In this document: one piece after another, positions 1 to 11,660 of the stretch
Layout: every line of letters begins with the position of its first letter
Numbering within the stretch: position 1 is the first letter of the stretch
NCBI GenBank assembly: GCA_034766995.1
Contig: CM068313.1
Span: forward strand, 15,014,512 to 15,078,511
Direction: 5' to 3'
Origin: Acanthacorydalis orientalis
Taxonomy: Eukaryota > Arthropoda > Insecta > Megaloptera > Corydalidae
DNA length: 64,000 bases
Notes under the pieces: model-generated
The model's database searches: none
What the model was told of the DNA's origin: nothing
The model's input: the letters and a program-made list of their open reading frames with translations, nothing else
Position numbers and translations under genes: made by a program

Positions 1-681
1 AATAAATTGTAGAAATAAGAAGATTTAACATATCTTACAAATTAATATTATTGAAGTAAATTTAAAAATCTTTTACAAAAGAATCTCTGTCCGTATAGAT
101 TAGAAATATTTGTGGTATATTGAGAGTGATTAATTTGTGAAAAGGAAATTAGTCATAATACCAAAACAATAATTGCGATTTTTAAAAAATCTAAATGAGA
201 TGCTAATATACTGAATTGTTAACCAATATGTTAAAAATTTGAATAATGTTTCATTATATTGAACACCATACTGAATCAGTTTAATATCTTCCGGGGAATA
301 TTTTTAATCGTGTTTCGTATTTCGAAAATTATTATCCATATGTTGCTTCTGTTAATAATGAAACCAGTCTGACCCAACCAAACTATTAATACAATAGGGG
401 ACCACCGACTCTATTATCATAAACAAAGTACAAATAAAGAATTCCCACTGGTGGGCCTACGGCTTTAGAAGTAAATACGTATATGATTCACCAGTGGTCA
501 CACGAACATATACATAAATGTAGGACAGAAGTGGTTCACTGGTCGTCATGTGAGGCTCAACGAGTAAGATTTTATATTTTATAATATAATATTATTTTTA
601 AAAGTGTTTTAAATTTAATGCTAGTTAAAAATCGTAATAACTGAGAATTATCATTTATTTTGACAGTTTAGATTGAAAATG

Positions 682-682
<1 letters not shown>
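1..682. other. AT-rich non-coding stretch, no gene seen
   Basis: No supportable gene. Positions about 360-570 are less AT-rich and of higher complexity than the rest, with three related short words around CACTGG/CCAGTG near 447, 490 and 537. A weak resemblance to a mariner end near 160-185 is not enough to call an element. Confidence 0.5.

Positions 683-744
<62 letters not shown>
683..744. repeat. Compound microsatellite (TA)n-(GA)n
   Basis: About 19 TA units run directly into about 12 GA units. It forms the left border of the foldback MITE that follows, and the matching (CT)n-(TA)n border lies on its other side. Confidence 0.95.
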
Positions 745-933
745 AGGCGATTCAACTCAGGCTTCCATACAAAAATTATAAAAAAAATGTTATCTCCCAT
801 TCAATATTTTAGTTTAATTGTATTTTAGCATTGAACTAAAATAATAAATAAAAAATAATATTACTTTTCTTAACCACTGCACCCCCTTTTGATAATTCCA
901 TGTGCCTAAATTGAATCGCTCTTTCCCTCTTTC
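745..933 (-). mobile_element. Foldback MITE copy 1, bounded by (TA)n(GA)n
   Basis: The segment between two mirror-image compound microsatellites is an imperfect palindrome. The left side reads GGCGATTCAACTCAGG, and the reverse complement of the right side reads GCGATTCAATTTAGG. The core around 805-845 pairs TTTTAGTTTAATTG with its partner CATTGAACTAAAATA. The reverse complement of this block matches 32145-32345 along its length, including the shared word GGTTAAGAAAAG, so this is one of two dispersed copies. No coding capacity. The family is not one I can name; a non-autonomous foldback or MITE element is inferred from the symmetry and the second copy. Confidence 0.75.
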
Positions 934-936
934 TCA

Positions 937-968
<32 letters not shown>
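934..968. repeat. Compound microsatellite (CT)n-(TA)n
   Basis: This is the reverse complement arrangement of the tract at 683-744, closing the right side of the foldback MITE. Confidence 0.95.
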
Positions 969-1941
969 GCGATTAAATAATAATTTTTTATTCGTATTTG
1001 ATGATTACTATAAATTATTTCTACTTCAAAGATGTTTTGACTCATTTTTATAAATATGAGTGATCAGTGATGATTAAATGATTTTTTTTTTAAAAAAAAA
1101 AACATTAAAAAACCAAAATATCTTTAGATTCGATTTTGAAATGAAATGTTTCAAAATATAAAAAAATAAAATTATAAATCTCTGAATATTAAAGATATTA
1201 AAATATAATTAAAAATGGACTGTTTATATGTAAAACTAAATTTCAAACGAATTTCTTCTTTATGATATCCTTATTTTTAAAAAATTCGAAATGTGTGATA
1301 CAATTTAGTTATACAGAATTATTAACGCGATTATAATACATCTTGTTGTATATTTTAAGTCAGTTTGTAAGGTATAGTATAGCATTGTGAAAATTACTAA
1401 ATTAAAATAACATAAATTTGATTCCTTATGGTGTGGACAGGAGTTCTTTTTTGGAAGAAATAACATAAAGAACATTATATAAAAAATCGTATTTCTTACA
1501 ATAAATATCTTTAATTGTTCATTAAAAATTAAATTATTTTTTTTATAATAATAATCCTCCTTTCACTAATTAGTTAAAACCAATGCAATAGTTATATGAA
1601 ATTTAGACAAGTTAAAAATCTGAAATTTATATATAAAACGTCTTGACACTGAGCAGTAAAAACATTTTCTTTTATGTTTAAGTTTTGCACTTTCTTTAAG
1701 TGGAGAAACATGTACAAAAGTTATAATCTAACGAAATGCATTGCATGTAAATGAAAAGTGGTATTTCATTTAAATATTTTTTACGAATAAATTTTAGACT
1801 CTTTTTTTGTTTTAATATTCAAGAACTGTACATAATTAAATAGTTAACTAGAATTAATTATTTCTGTTATAATTTCTAGCCGTAGCCCCTTTTAGGAAAT
1901 AGTACTATATAAAATCTAAAAAATATTAATTTAGTTAAATA

Positions 1942-1943
<2 letters not shown>
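969..1943. other. AT-rich non-coding stretch
   Basis: Low-complexity A/T runs and no open frame worth reporting. No repeat unit, inverted pair or recognised element end was seen. Confidence 0.5.

Positions 1944-1980
<37 letters not shown>
1944..1980. repeat. (TA)n microsatellite
   Basis: About 18 uninterrupted TA units. Confidence 0.95.
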
Positions 1981-1981
<1 letters not shown>

Positions 1982-2099
1982 TATATTCTCCTTTTTACAC
2001 GGTAGGAAAGAAAATATCTATTCTTTGATGCCTATAGTGTTTTCTTTTTATTTTCTCACGTCATTACGAAATCGGCTAGAATATAGCGATTATGATGTT

Positions 2100-2262
2100 G
2101 AAGAATGATCCAGCGTACTGTTGAATAAAGATCCATTGTCACCATTGTCCACGAAAATGATAAAATATGATGGTGGATTTTCCGCACGTGTCAACTTACT
2201 GTAGCACACGTGCTTGGTTTGTTGATGGCCCCCAATGATAACGATAACAGCTTGAATTAATC
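2100..2262. promoter_or_regulatory. Candidate regulatory cluster: two CACGTG E-boxes, tandem Sox-like sites
   Basis: Two perfect CACGTG palindromes lie at 2185-2190 and 2207-2212, 22 bp start to start, about two helical turns. Upstream, CCATTGT occurs twice (2133-2139 and 2142-2148), matching the usual Sox/HMG core. GATAACGATAAC follows near 2237-2248. CACGTG is the known core for bHLH dimers such as Clock/Cycle or Myc/Max. The segment is a short island of higher complexity in AT-rich DNA. The function is inferred from motif clustering only. Confidence 0.3.
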
Positions 2263-2378
2263 AAATACCAAACACTGTTGCTACGTTGAGTGGATACTGT
2301 AAAGTGCATACACTTCCCTCGAAGGTGCCATTATAGATGGACATTTTTATTCGAGATAAAATATTTTTGTACGTGGGA

Positions 2379-2382
<4 letters not shown>

Positions 2383-2464
<82 letters not shown>
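2383..2464. repeat. Long (TA)n microsatellite
   Basis: About 37 TA units, then TATTATATATAC. The open frames on both strands here are translated Ile/Tyr runs, not genes. Confidence 0.95.
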
Positions 2465-2465
<1 letters not shown>

Positions 2466-2950
2466 CACGACCTTTTTCTGATATTTCTTTTTATATAACT
2501 TTTTTTTGTACATAAACTAGAGAAAAAATAAATCACAGAAAAAATAAGTATGTATAAAATATTAGCATATTTATTTTAATATTTTAGGTATATGTCATAT
2601 ATTAAAAGATTCTACAAAAATGGATGTATTGAATTGAAAAACAGATAAAATATAGTCATGAAAAACTGTTTGAGACATATACTCAAATGATATTTGAAAA
2701 ACGTTATCGTTTTTTTTTCCTAAAAAAATGTCTCTTACCCTCATTAATATTTCAGAATGAAGTATTAATAGGAATATATTAAATAAAAATACAGAATTGT
2801 AATATAATCTTTTTCTTACTTTCTAAATGAAAATATTTTAAAAATATAGACACGTTTAAAAAAATAAAAAGAAATATTATTTAAAAAATTTTAGAATATT
2901 AATAAAATATTTAAAGGAATTTCAATTTCTTTCTCCCTCTCTCTGTCTCT

Positions 2951-2959
2951 GTATATATT

Positions 2960-3024
<65 letters not shown>

Positions 3025-3025
3025 G
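2951..3025. repeat. (TA)n with TATAC/TG interruptions
   Basis: A CT-rich lead (CTCCCTCTCTCTGTCTCT) is followed by TATATATTTG and about 24 TA units, ending in ACATATACATATATG. Confidence 0.9.
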
Positions 3026-4704
3026 TTTTACGTGTGAGTGAGTAAAATCAAGCGATTTTTATCTCATTCAAAGGTAGAATATTTCGAAAAATTATAAAAC
3101 ACATCCTGTTATATTTTTAAATCGTGAACATGCATTTTGATAATTACTTTTTAAATTTTAAAATTAACGAGATTCTAATAGGATGACAGTTTATATCTTT
3201 GACATTTGTCACTAAATTGTTGAAGTATTAAAATCAAATGGGATATAAAATATTGGATTTTTCGCTAATGACATTTAAAAGAACAGTGATTTAAAAATCA
3301 ATTTAAAATATTCTTCTATATTTGATTTGATTGATGTCTTCATAAAATAATAAGCAAATATTTCTTTGACTAATAAAATAATAATTTTAATTATTTATTT
3401 GGTAAACTAAAAGATTTATTAAACATTTTGTTTCGATAACATAGATTTTTTAATTGCATTTCTAATAATAAAATTATTTTATCCATAATTAAATACGAAA
3501 TAAAATAACAAATAAATGTTTAACATCTGCCAATAATTTTCAAAGGTTAATATTTTTTTAATAATGTCTAAAACACTATTTCAATAAATACAAAATAATT
3601 ATTAACATATAAATTCTTATTTAATATTTATTTATAATACTTTTTTTAAAGAAATTCTGTTATCGTTTAAAATAAATAGAGAAATTAGTTTAATCCAATA
3701 TTTTTTTAATAAAAAATACATGAAAATTTAAATATTAAAATTTCACAAGATTAAATTTAAAATAATTCTTCAAATATGAATGAGTAAAATAAATAAATAA
3801 GAGTTCAGAAGTCGTTTCAAGGAATACTGATAGTTTCAGTACGATAATATAAGTTTGTGAAAGCAGAAAAAGTCTAATGAAAATTCTCAGTTGTTAATAT
3901 AGCAGAGAGTACACATCGATGCTTGTGTAATCATAGTCTTTGTAAAAAAAATCGTACTTTTTAATTGAATTTTTGATGATAAATAGAATTTTTAGTGTTC
4001 ACTGTTGTGAAATAAACTTCGCAATTGAAAAATTTCCATAATAAGTTTAAAAAGTTTACATTATAAGTACTTGTAGATGAACACAGGAAAATTGTATAAT
4101 TATTCGCGATTCAAATTAATTAGTTTGCGACGAATAAATTTGCAAATAATTATTATCTTTAATAGAAATTTTCCAGTTTTTTTTTACAACAACGCAAACA
4201 TTTATACAGTGAATTGAATTAGTTACAGGATTCAAACTATCTGAAAATAGAATTTAAATGAGTACATTAAAGTTAGTTCAGTACGTACAACGAGCGGACT
4301 TGGTTTTATATCGAAGTCAAATTACATTGGAATAACTACTCATGTAAATGGTTAAAGTGGTTATACTATCAACATTGTTGACAATGACGTGCAGTAGAGC
4401 GATAAACGTGTGCATAAATTTCTGTTGGAATAGCAGCGTAAGTTATTTAAATCTCATGCTTCAATTCTTCTAATGTGGTTGGTTTTCTAGCGTATATTTT
4501 TCAGGAACTGCCAACGTTGAACATCTGATGGTATTAAATCAGAATTTCACAAGCATCCTCTTTTTACATTCACGTTCTCTGTATACGGTTATTTAAATCG
4601 AAATACAATTTTGTTTCGTATAAACAAAAGTCAAGAGAAGGAATTACAAAAGAAAATATGCTTTTATATTTAAATAATGAAAAATCACAAAAATGATAAA
4701 TATT

Positions 4705-4708
<4 letters not shown>
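3026..4708. other. AT-rich non-coding stretch
   Basis: About 1.7 kb of very AT-rich DNA with many poly-A and poly-T runs. No gene, inverted pair or recognised mobile element end was found. Confidence 0.5.

Positions 4709-4739
<31 letters not shown>
4709..4739. repeat. (TA)n microsatellite
   Basis: About 15 TA units. The overlapping 67-residue minus-strand frame is an artefact of this tract. Confidence 0.95.
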
Positions 4740-4742
<3 letters not shown>

Positions 4743-5759
4743 ATATAACCTCTTCTGTTAACGATATTTTCATTAATTACTTCTTTCATTATTTAATTAA
4801 TAACTATAGAAAATATATGAAATGTACGGCACTTTATTAGAAAATATTTATCAGAATATTTTACTTTACAGTATGCAATTTAATTTGGAATGCATCAGAA
4901 ATATCCTCTAGAAATTCTTAAAACATTATTTCAGTAATTTTTCAAAAAAAATATTTTATTGGTATTTTCAAAATATGGAAATTTTTCACGCATCGTGCAA
5001 GAATATATATGCTACAGTGAAGTGTAATAAATATGCCTTCTGTTAAAAATGGGAAAATATATTGTGCTATCTACTGCATATAGTGCACATGACAAAAATG
5101 GTATAACAGTGTTATATCGATTGGCTTTGGGAGTTGTTAGCAGTCAATTTCCGTGACTGGTTGCCTAGTCTAGTCAACCCATGATTCATACCTAGTTGAA
5201 AGTTACGACGCGGTCGGGCTGTCACAAGGTGGTATTAGTAGAGAGGGGTTATTTGCGCCCTCTTACTGGTTATAATACTGACCTGTCTTGAATAGTAATG
5301 GATGTGCTTATTTCCGGTTTCGCATCACGTGTTTTAAATTAACTCCAAACGGTATTAGAATGAGTTTTTTTTTTATTATATATTAGTCAAATCTAATTCT
5401 TTATGTTTCATTTAATCTTCAGAAAAAATCTATTACAATTTCTATTAATTTTTAAATTGTGTCACATGAATCTATTCATATAAAATATTCATTATTACAT
5501 TTAGAAATAGTGAATAAGTATTAAAAAAAAAGTGATGAATGGTGAAAAGATAAATGCGCATACGTGTAAAAGCTATTCGTTAAAAAAAAGTAACATTAAT
5601 TTAACGACAAGAACGAGATAATATTTTAAATGTTATAATTGCCTCTTGTTAAACGCACCGCTCTTGATAACAACGTATGTTCAAATTTAAACTGTAGATA
5701 TTTTCAATTAAACCATAGTTCAAATTCTATGCAGTCTCGTGTAACGTAATGAATTTTTT
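4740..5759. other. Non-coding; higher-complexity patch at 5120-5340
   Basis: Mostly AT-rich. Positions 5120-5340 are GC-richer, with CpGs in words such as GTTACGACGCGGTCGGG. No reading frame or known element is recognised in the patch. Confidence 0.4.
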
Positions 5760-6145
5760 CTACGGTAGACTTGTCCCCTGGACATTCGAGACTTAGCCGC
5801 CAGTGGTCCGGACGTCCTCATTTATTTTTCTTCGTCACGTAGATTGTTTTTCTGCTCACGTACATCTGATATACGCCATCAACTGCGGCGTCTGAAAGTG
5901 GGAGATACGCGAACGCACGAACTGATGCGTGGTGCGAGTTAAAACAGGGTGAAATGAATATAAGGGATGGGCTGGTAGTGCGTTCTGTACGCCGTCATGG
6001 GTGGTCGTAAATGTCTATGCGAGTAAAAGTGGGTGCTGTTCGTCGTGAGATGCTGAAGGTTTGTGTGCAGTCAGGGCTGCAAAGCCGATGGATGCACAAG
6101 AACAAATATCTTTTTATTACTATTTGTTTATAGCCGGGTTTTCCA
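5760..6145. other. CpG-bearing island
   Basis: Contrast with the flanks is strong: many CpGs, for example CATCAACTGCGGCGTCTG and GATACGCGAACGCACG. No ORF of useful length crosses it. In insect genomes that retain CpG, such islands can mark first exons, promoters or conserved enhancers, but nothing here decides between them. Its 3' edge (6064-6144) is repeated at 7717-7797. Confidence 0.4.
6064..6144 (+). repeat. 80-bp duplicated segment, copy 1
   Basis: Shares with 7717-7797 the words GTGCAG, then ATGGATGCACA, then CTTTTT(T)ATTACT in the same order and spacing. The match then fades. It starts inside the CpG-bearing island, so this may be an old local duplication or a dispersed repeat fragment. 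Confidence 0.6.
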
Positions 6146-6586
6146 CGTTTCGCTTGACTTTAAGAACAGTGCACTTGGAAAACATCTGAAATGTTTTGAC
6201 TTTTTTCACTTTAATTTTACATATTGAAGGAGAGTGGCTTTTTATTTTCACGCTTTCAAAGTACGGAAATAATTACTTAAATTAAAAAAAAATAAATAAA
6301 AATTAATACACAACGAAACTATTTTTTTCTCTTTTCGTAGTATACTACTACCAATTCTCAAAATAAACTATCTAAAATTTTATTTTCACAAAAAAATAAT
6401 TTCATAACACATTACAACATACTTCTAATCAAACTATTTAGAAATTACAGCTAGTTTATTTTCATTGACGGGTGGAAGTGAATTTAGATTTTTTATAAGT
6501 TAAAGTAAATTAGGCATAGTGTAAAACTATATTTTTTTTCTGAAATATATATTTTAGTAAAATTACAAAACATATGATCGAATCTC

Positions 6587-6958
6587 AAAAATCAAAATTA
6601 CAATGAAAAGTTTATAAGGGTTGTCGACTCTAATACATGATTTATTTCAAGTACTGTTATATTATATATTTTAAAGTATTAAAAAAACATTCTTTTTTAA
6701 TTCTATAAAATTTTAAATACATTATTTGTTTCTATTCAAAATTTAAAATATTTTTTTTAAATAGACGGAAATGAAAATTAAATCAATGACACTGAACTAA
6801 TTCCTTTAAAAAATCTTGAATAATTACAATTTTTATTTCACAAAATAGCGATTTGTATGAAAAAAGAATGAAGTATCAAATTATTTTATTTTGAAACAGA
6901 TTTTGGTCATTTTTTTAATATATCAAAAATAAATGTATATGTAGAAGATCGTTAACTG
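6587..6958 (+). repeat. Tandem duplication, unit 1 (~372 bp)
   Basis: Starts AAAATCAAAATTACAATGAA and carries GGGTTGTCGACT, then TACATGATTTATTTCAAGT, then a stretch ending near GTATATGTAGAAGATCGTT. Each word recurs in the same order in the next unit. No coding potential. Confidence 0.85.
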
Positions 6959-7318
6959 AAAATCAAAATTACAATGAAAATTTTACAAGGGTTGTCGACT
7001 ATAGTACATGATTTATTTCAAGTGCTATTCTATTATATATTTTAGGGTATTAAAAAAACATTCTTTTTTTAATTCTATAAAATTTTAAAGACACTATTTG
7101 TTTTTATGCAAAATATAAAGATAAAAATGAAAATCAGATCAATGAATCAGAACTAATTCCTTTAAAAGTTATTAATAATTACACTTCTTATTTTACAAGA
7201 TAATGTTTCCTCTAAAAAAAGAATGACATGTAAAGTTATTTTATTTTGAAACAGATTTTTATCAATTTTTTTAATATAAAAAAATAATAAATGTATATGT
7301 TGAAAATCGTTCATATAA
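6959..7318 (+). repeat. Tandem duplication, unit 2 (~360 bp)
   Basis: Head-to-tail copy of the preceding unit with a period of 372 bp. It has small deletions (the A/T run before AATGAAAATCA is shorter) and scattered substitutions. The 60-residue minus-strand frame inside it is not a gene. Confidence 0.85.
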
Positions 7319-7716
7319 ATCAATAAAATATAAATTAAGCTCAACAGTTTAATAATTATGTATAACTAAAATGATAACGAAAATACTGCTGATGAATATA
7401 ATTGCAAATATTTACTTTAATGTATTTGTATAGAATTTGGCTTTGTGTTACATTACAGTCAAAGCATAAATCATTTTATATATTCATCACTTCTATTAAT
7501 TTTCTATATTTGTATTTTCGTTTTTATGTTATTATTTTTTTAGGCATTAAAATATATGTAAAGAAAAATTCGAATATTTCAGATAAGTTAAAAAAAAATA
7601 AATAATCGACAAGTTTCATCAAGTGATCAAACAGAAACATATAAATATGTTTCTTATCCTAAATAAAATCAGATAAAGAGATATGAAATAATGTTGTATT
7701 TATAATAGTATTCTCA

Positions 7717-7797
7717 GTGTGCAGTTGGAAGAGAAAAGTCAATGGATGCACAGGAGTAAATAACTTTTTTATTACTGTTCATAGTGTAGGGTCTTTC
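7717..7797 (+). repeat. 80-bp duplicated segment, copy 2
   Basis: Counterpart of 6064-6144, same strand, about 1.65 kb downstream and outside the 372-bp tandem pair. A 63-residue frame starts here but has no recognisable domain. Confidence 0.6.
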
Positions 7798-7952
7798 TCT
7801 TTGTCATGTCGTATAGAAGTAATGCAGTGTAAAATGTATGAAATGTCCTATGCTGTATACGGTCTATTTTTATTATCCGTATATTACACTCCGACGTTTT
7901 GTATTTGATATGTTTTTTTTTATTATTTTAACGTTTATTACATTTCCTCACA

Positions 7953-7953
<1 letters not shown>

Positions 7954-8000
<47 letters not shown>

Positions 8001-8014
8001 ATATATATATATAA

Positions 8015-8062
<48 letters not shown>
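7954..8062. repeat. (TA)n tract with TACA and GTACA interruptions
   Basis: Three TA blocks separated by ACATATACAT and AAGTACAT. Confidence 0.9.
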
Positions 8063-8064
<2 letters not shown>

Positions 8065-8176
8065 CAAAGAATTAATTCATTCCAAATGAAAACATACATC
8101 AGTATGTTTGAAATTTTAAAATTTGAAAAAGTAAATAATTACATCTATAATTTGAATTCAAAATTTTAACATAATT

Positions 8177-8179
<3 letters not shown>

Positions 8180-8229
<50 letters not shown>
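8180..8229. repeat. (TA)n microsatellite
   Basis: About 24 TA units. Confidence 0.95.
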
Positions 8230-8233
<4 letters not shown>

Positions 8234-8574
8234 TGTAATACAAAAATTTAAAACAAATAACATAAATAGTCCATTCAGAGAATTAAATTGGATAATTAAA
8301 TTAATCTATTTTCAAGATTTGAATTGGGATTAAAATGATATTTTAATAAATGAATCAATATTACGAATCCTACCATTATTTCTTTATTAAAATATTTGAT
8401 ATATTTTTACCGACTACTTTAACTTCTTTGTGTACTTAGATGATATTTTTATCGTTTTTAAAGTACAAACAATTGTAGTAACAAAGAAAAAACATAAACA
8501 ATTGTAGTGTTTGTGACACTAACTCGTTTCAGAATGTGAATTAATCTATAGTGTCAAATATCATTTAAATTTGT

Positions 8575-8579
<5 letters not shown>

Positions 8580-8637
<58 letters not shown>

Positions 8638-8638
8638 A
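8580..8638. repeat. (TA)n microsatellite
   Basis: About 20 TA units, one GTA interruption, then about 8 more. Confidence 0.95.
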
Positions 8639-9642
8639 CTCTTTTTATTCTCTCTTTGACATAATGGAAATTGTATAATTAAACATGAAAATTTTACAAA
8701 TTTTATTAAAAACTAAATTATAATGAATACTCTAATCTTTTTCAAACGATTATTTTAAATATATTTATCTTATCAAAATTGTGATACATCGCAAAGTTTT
8801 ACATTTGTTATGAATTTATCATTATTTTTTTAAAAATATATACCATTTCTGTAGATTTTAAAATTAAAATATTTTTCATATTTTCAGATAACATTTTTAC
8901 TGATCCAAAGATTAAAACTGATATAAGATAATAGAATCATATATCTGGTTATTTTCTTTTAAAAAAATATCAGCAATCCATAGAAGTAGGTACTTTTAAA
9001 TAAATATTTTAATTTTTATAAAAGTTAAAATAAAAGATTCATTTCATTTGAAACAAACTTGAAATATTGCGTTGATATAATACTGTATTTGAAATCAAAA
9101 CGTTACTAAATATTTAAACCTAACTATGATTGTTTCTTAATCGCACTTATAAATTTTATTTCATAAAGGACACGCAATATTGAAAAATATGTAGCAGCAA
9201 TTCAAAAATAATCACTTTTCACCATACACTGTTCAAATGGTTAAAAAATCATTAAATATGGATCAACAATCAGACAATTAATTAAATTCCACACAAGTAA
9301 ATCGAATTAAAAACAGATTTCTCCAAAAAAATTGTGACAATCGGCACCAATGTGCACCAATAGGATTTTTCGTACGTCCATTATGTATTCCCACGCCACA
9401 AACAAAAATATCATCGGTGAACATTTCTGTCGAACGTTGTGGTCGTTTCGAGAAGAATACGCCCTTCACTTTCTGCCACCGCACTGGTGACATATGCAGA
9501 AATTTCGTCGATTTGTATTTGTACGCTTGTATTGTTGTATGACTTGATGGCTACCGCTTTTGTTCTTTATGTTTATACATTTTTTTTCTCTTTGCGAAGT
9601 CCTTCCAAATTGAATATGACAGATTTAATTATAATCCATTCA
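8639..9642. other. Non-coding; higher-complexity patch at 9330-9500
   Basis: AT-rich except for 9330-9500, which carries CpGs and words such as GCACCAATGTGCACCAATAG (a short direct repeat of GCACCAAT). The 71- and 95-residue frames that cross it have no recognisable domain and the latter runs into (TA)n. Confidence 0.4.
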
Positions 9643-9666
9643 ATATATATATATATATATATACAA

Positions 9667-9720
<54 letters not shown>
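9643..9720. repeat. (TA)n microsatellite, interrupted
   Basis: Two TA blocks split by ACAAACATACA. Confidence 0.95.
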
Positions 9721-9723
<3 letters not shown>

Positions 9724-10060
9724 TGATGAAAATAAATGGGTTTGACAAGTGACACAGCGACGTCAATTCTTTTAAAGCTCAAAACATGTTTTAATTATCA
9801 TTCGTTGACAAAATATCCGGCTGTAATTTGTTTTTAAATATTTATTGTAAATACAAAATCGATCGATTCTGATTACCATATTTATTATTATACTTTAACA
9901 AATACTTTTTGTTAGACGCTGAAATAATATGTGTACCATATTGTCATGAATAAAAAAAGCAATTGTTAGAAAGTTTAGGTATTGTGTAAAAAAGCTTTGT
10001 GTTGATAAGTAAGTATTCAACATTTTGTTTCAAACTTTTCACATTTATAACAAATTTTAC

Positions 10061-10088
10061 TCTCTCTCTCTCTCTCTATAAATATATG

Positions 10089-10138
<50 letters not shown>
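10061..10138. repeat. Compound (CT)n-(TA)n microsatellite
   Basis: About 8 CT units, then AAATATATGTATG and about 22 TA units. Confidence 0.95.
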
Positions 10139-10146
<8 letters not shown>

Positions 10147-10520
10147 AATAATGTTTTAAAACAATGCAGCGCTTAAACTTAAAAGTGAAGGTTAAATTAA
10201 AATATGTTATTTTATAAATAGTTGATGATTGCTGGATTAATTAAAATATTTAAATAATTTAGCTTGAAATATAAATATTTGTTATTTTGTTAAATACTTG
10301 AGGTGTTTATTTAATGTTATAAATTATTTCTATTTGAATTATTTATATAAACATTTATTATAGCTTTTATAAAACAAATATTTCCTTTTATTTAACGTAA
10401 AATAAATAATTGACATTTATTTTCGCAAGATTGATAATTATATACAAAAGTGATATGACGCCTTATTTTCATATATATGTATATTAAAATTGTAGCTATC
10501 TAAACATAATAAAATTATTT

Positions 10521-10766
10521 TTAAAAGAGATATACATTTTTTAATTTAAATGGTTTTAAATAGTTCAAAACTGTTGGATGACTAGCGCCTAAATTTTGCG
10601 CAAGCTCTCGAATTATTGTGCGTGGCTCTGATTCAACTAACTCCTTCAGACGATCGTTATGAACTGAAGAAGAACGCCCGCGACCTTCTTCATCTTCAAA
10701 GCTCTCGTCCCCAGTACGAATTTTTTGGAACCACCATTGCATGTTCTTTAACAATACCCACACCAA
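10521..10766 (-). pseudogene. mariner transposase N-terminal (HTH) relic, copy A
   Basis: The frame reads VQ-type sequence WWFQKIRTGDESFEDEEGRG, then SSVHNDRLKELVESEPRT, then IIRELAQNLGASHPTVLNYL. This is the second helix-turn-helix of the mariner paired-like DNA-binding domain, as in cecropia/mellifera-type elements. It stops about 12 residues later, where catalytic-domain sequence should begin. The first HTH lies upstream (10767-10870) but in another frame, so the N-terminus is frameshifted. No catalytic Asp is encoded. Confidence 0.8.
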
Positions 10767-11044
10767 AAGTATCGTTTAGTTTACTAGTAGTTTCTGCGGC
10801 TTTACAACCCGTTTTTAACTCATACAAAAAAATGATCTTATTTGCTTCTTTTAAATATTTAATTCAATAGCCTAATTTGAAGCAAAATTAATAATTAAAT
10901 CAAAGACGATGTTATCAAAATACGGATCGAAAAAAAAACTTTAAAATGATATTAACTTGAGGACAATTAAATAACACTTTCGTTGAAAAAATTAAGGTTA
11001 GAATTCAGAAAATAAAAACCGCAATTATTTCCCTATCAAACTAA
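10531..11044 (-). mobile_element. HTH-only mariner derivative, copy A (3' end truncated)
   Basis: The element reads on the minus strand. Its 5' inverted repeat is intact at the right edge: CCGCAATTATTTCCCTATCA then AACTAA, followed by TA. The other end is missing: homology stops just after the AAAAAATGTATA word that precedes the 3' repeat in copies B, C and D. The only coding part left is the DNA-binding N-terminus. The junction from the end of the HTH region to the 3' tail is the same as in copies B-E, so the internal deletion is ancestral to the group. Confidence 0.85.
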
Positions 11045-11379
11045 TACTTATTTTCATAAATATTTGTAGCAGTAACAGACAAAATAATTAAAATACAATA
11101 GAATATAACTAAAAAAAGTATAGAAATACATTTGTATGCCACGTTTCAGAATTTAAATGCGGGCATTTTTGTGTTTTTCAGATAATCATTAAATATACGG
11201 TGTATGAGAAAAATATACTTTTATAACAAACTCATTAGCGTCGCTATCTGAACTCATTAGTTAAAAGCAAGTATTAACGTCGTACATAAAATATTCTGTA
11301 GTGCAGTGTATACTAGAAATTTAATAATAATTCATAATTAATAGCTAATAATTAGTACTTGTTGAATGGCTTGACAACA

Positions 11380-11660
11380 ACCTCACCTGGTTCAAATTAG
11401 TTTCGGCGCAGAGAAAAAGAACCGCTCATCGTAAATATGCGTCGCAAACTCTGGAGGATGATTTTTTTTTATGAAAGCGCCAGATGGTATGCAGGAGAGT
11501 TTTTACCACCACTACTAATCCGCGACGCCAACTTTGAATAATAATACCATTTTTATATTTTCGCTTTATAAAATTTTATGAGAACAGTAGTATAAGCGTA
11601 TGCCTGCCCGCCCGTCTGTTCCTGTTCTCGGCCGTAACAGATGTGTGCAGGGAGGACGAG
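11380..11660. other. CpG-bearing island
   Basis: GC-richer patch with CpGs (GGCGCAGAGAAAAAGAACCG, AATCCGCGACGCCAAC, GCCTGCCCGCCCGTCTG). The 82-residue plus frame from 11641 has no recognisable domain. A promoter, exon or conserved element is possible and cannot be told apart here. Confidence 0.35.

Noticed and set aside
150..190. Possible mariner end (AATAATTGCGATTTTT) near the window start
   Set aside because: Only the inner word matches; the outer ACCAACCTAA/TTAGGTTGGT part is absent and there is no partner.
2261..2536. Frames made of Ile-Tyr repeats (also at 9439, 18034, 24615, 26949, 31088, 33855, 42779, 42978)
   Set aside because: These are translations of (TA)n tracts. The composition is forced by the repeat and they occur on both strands.
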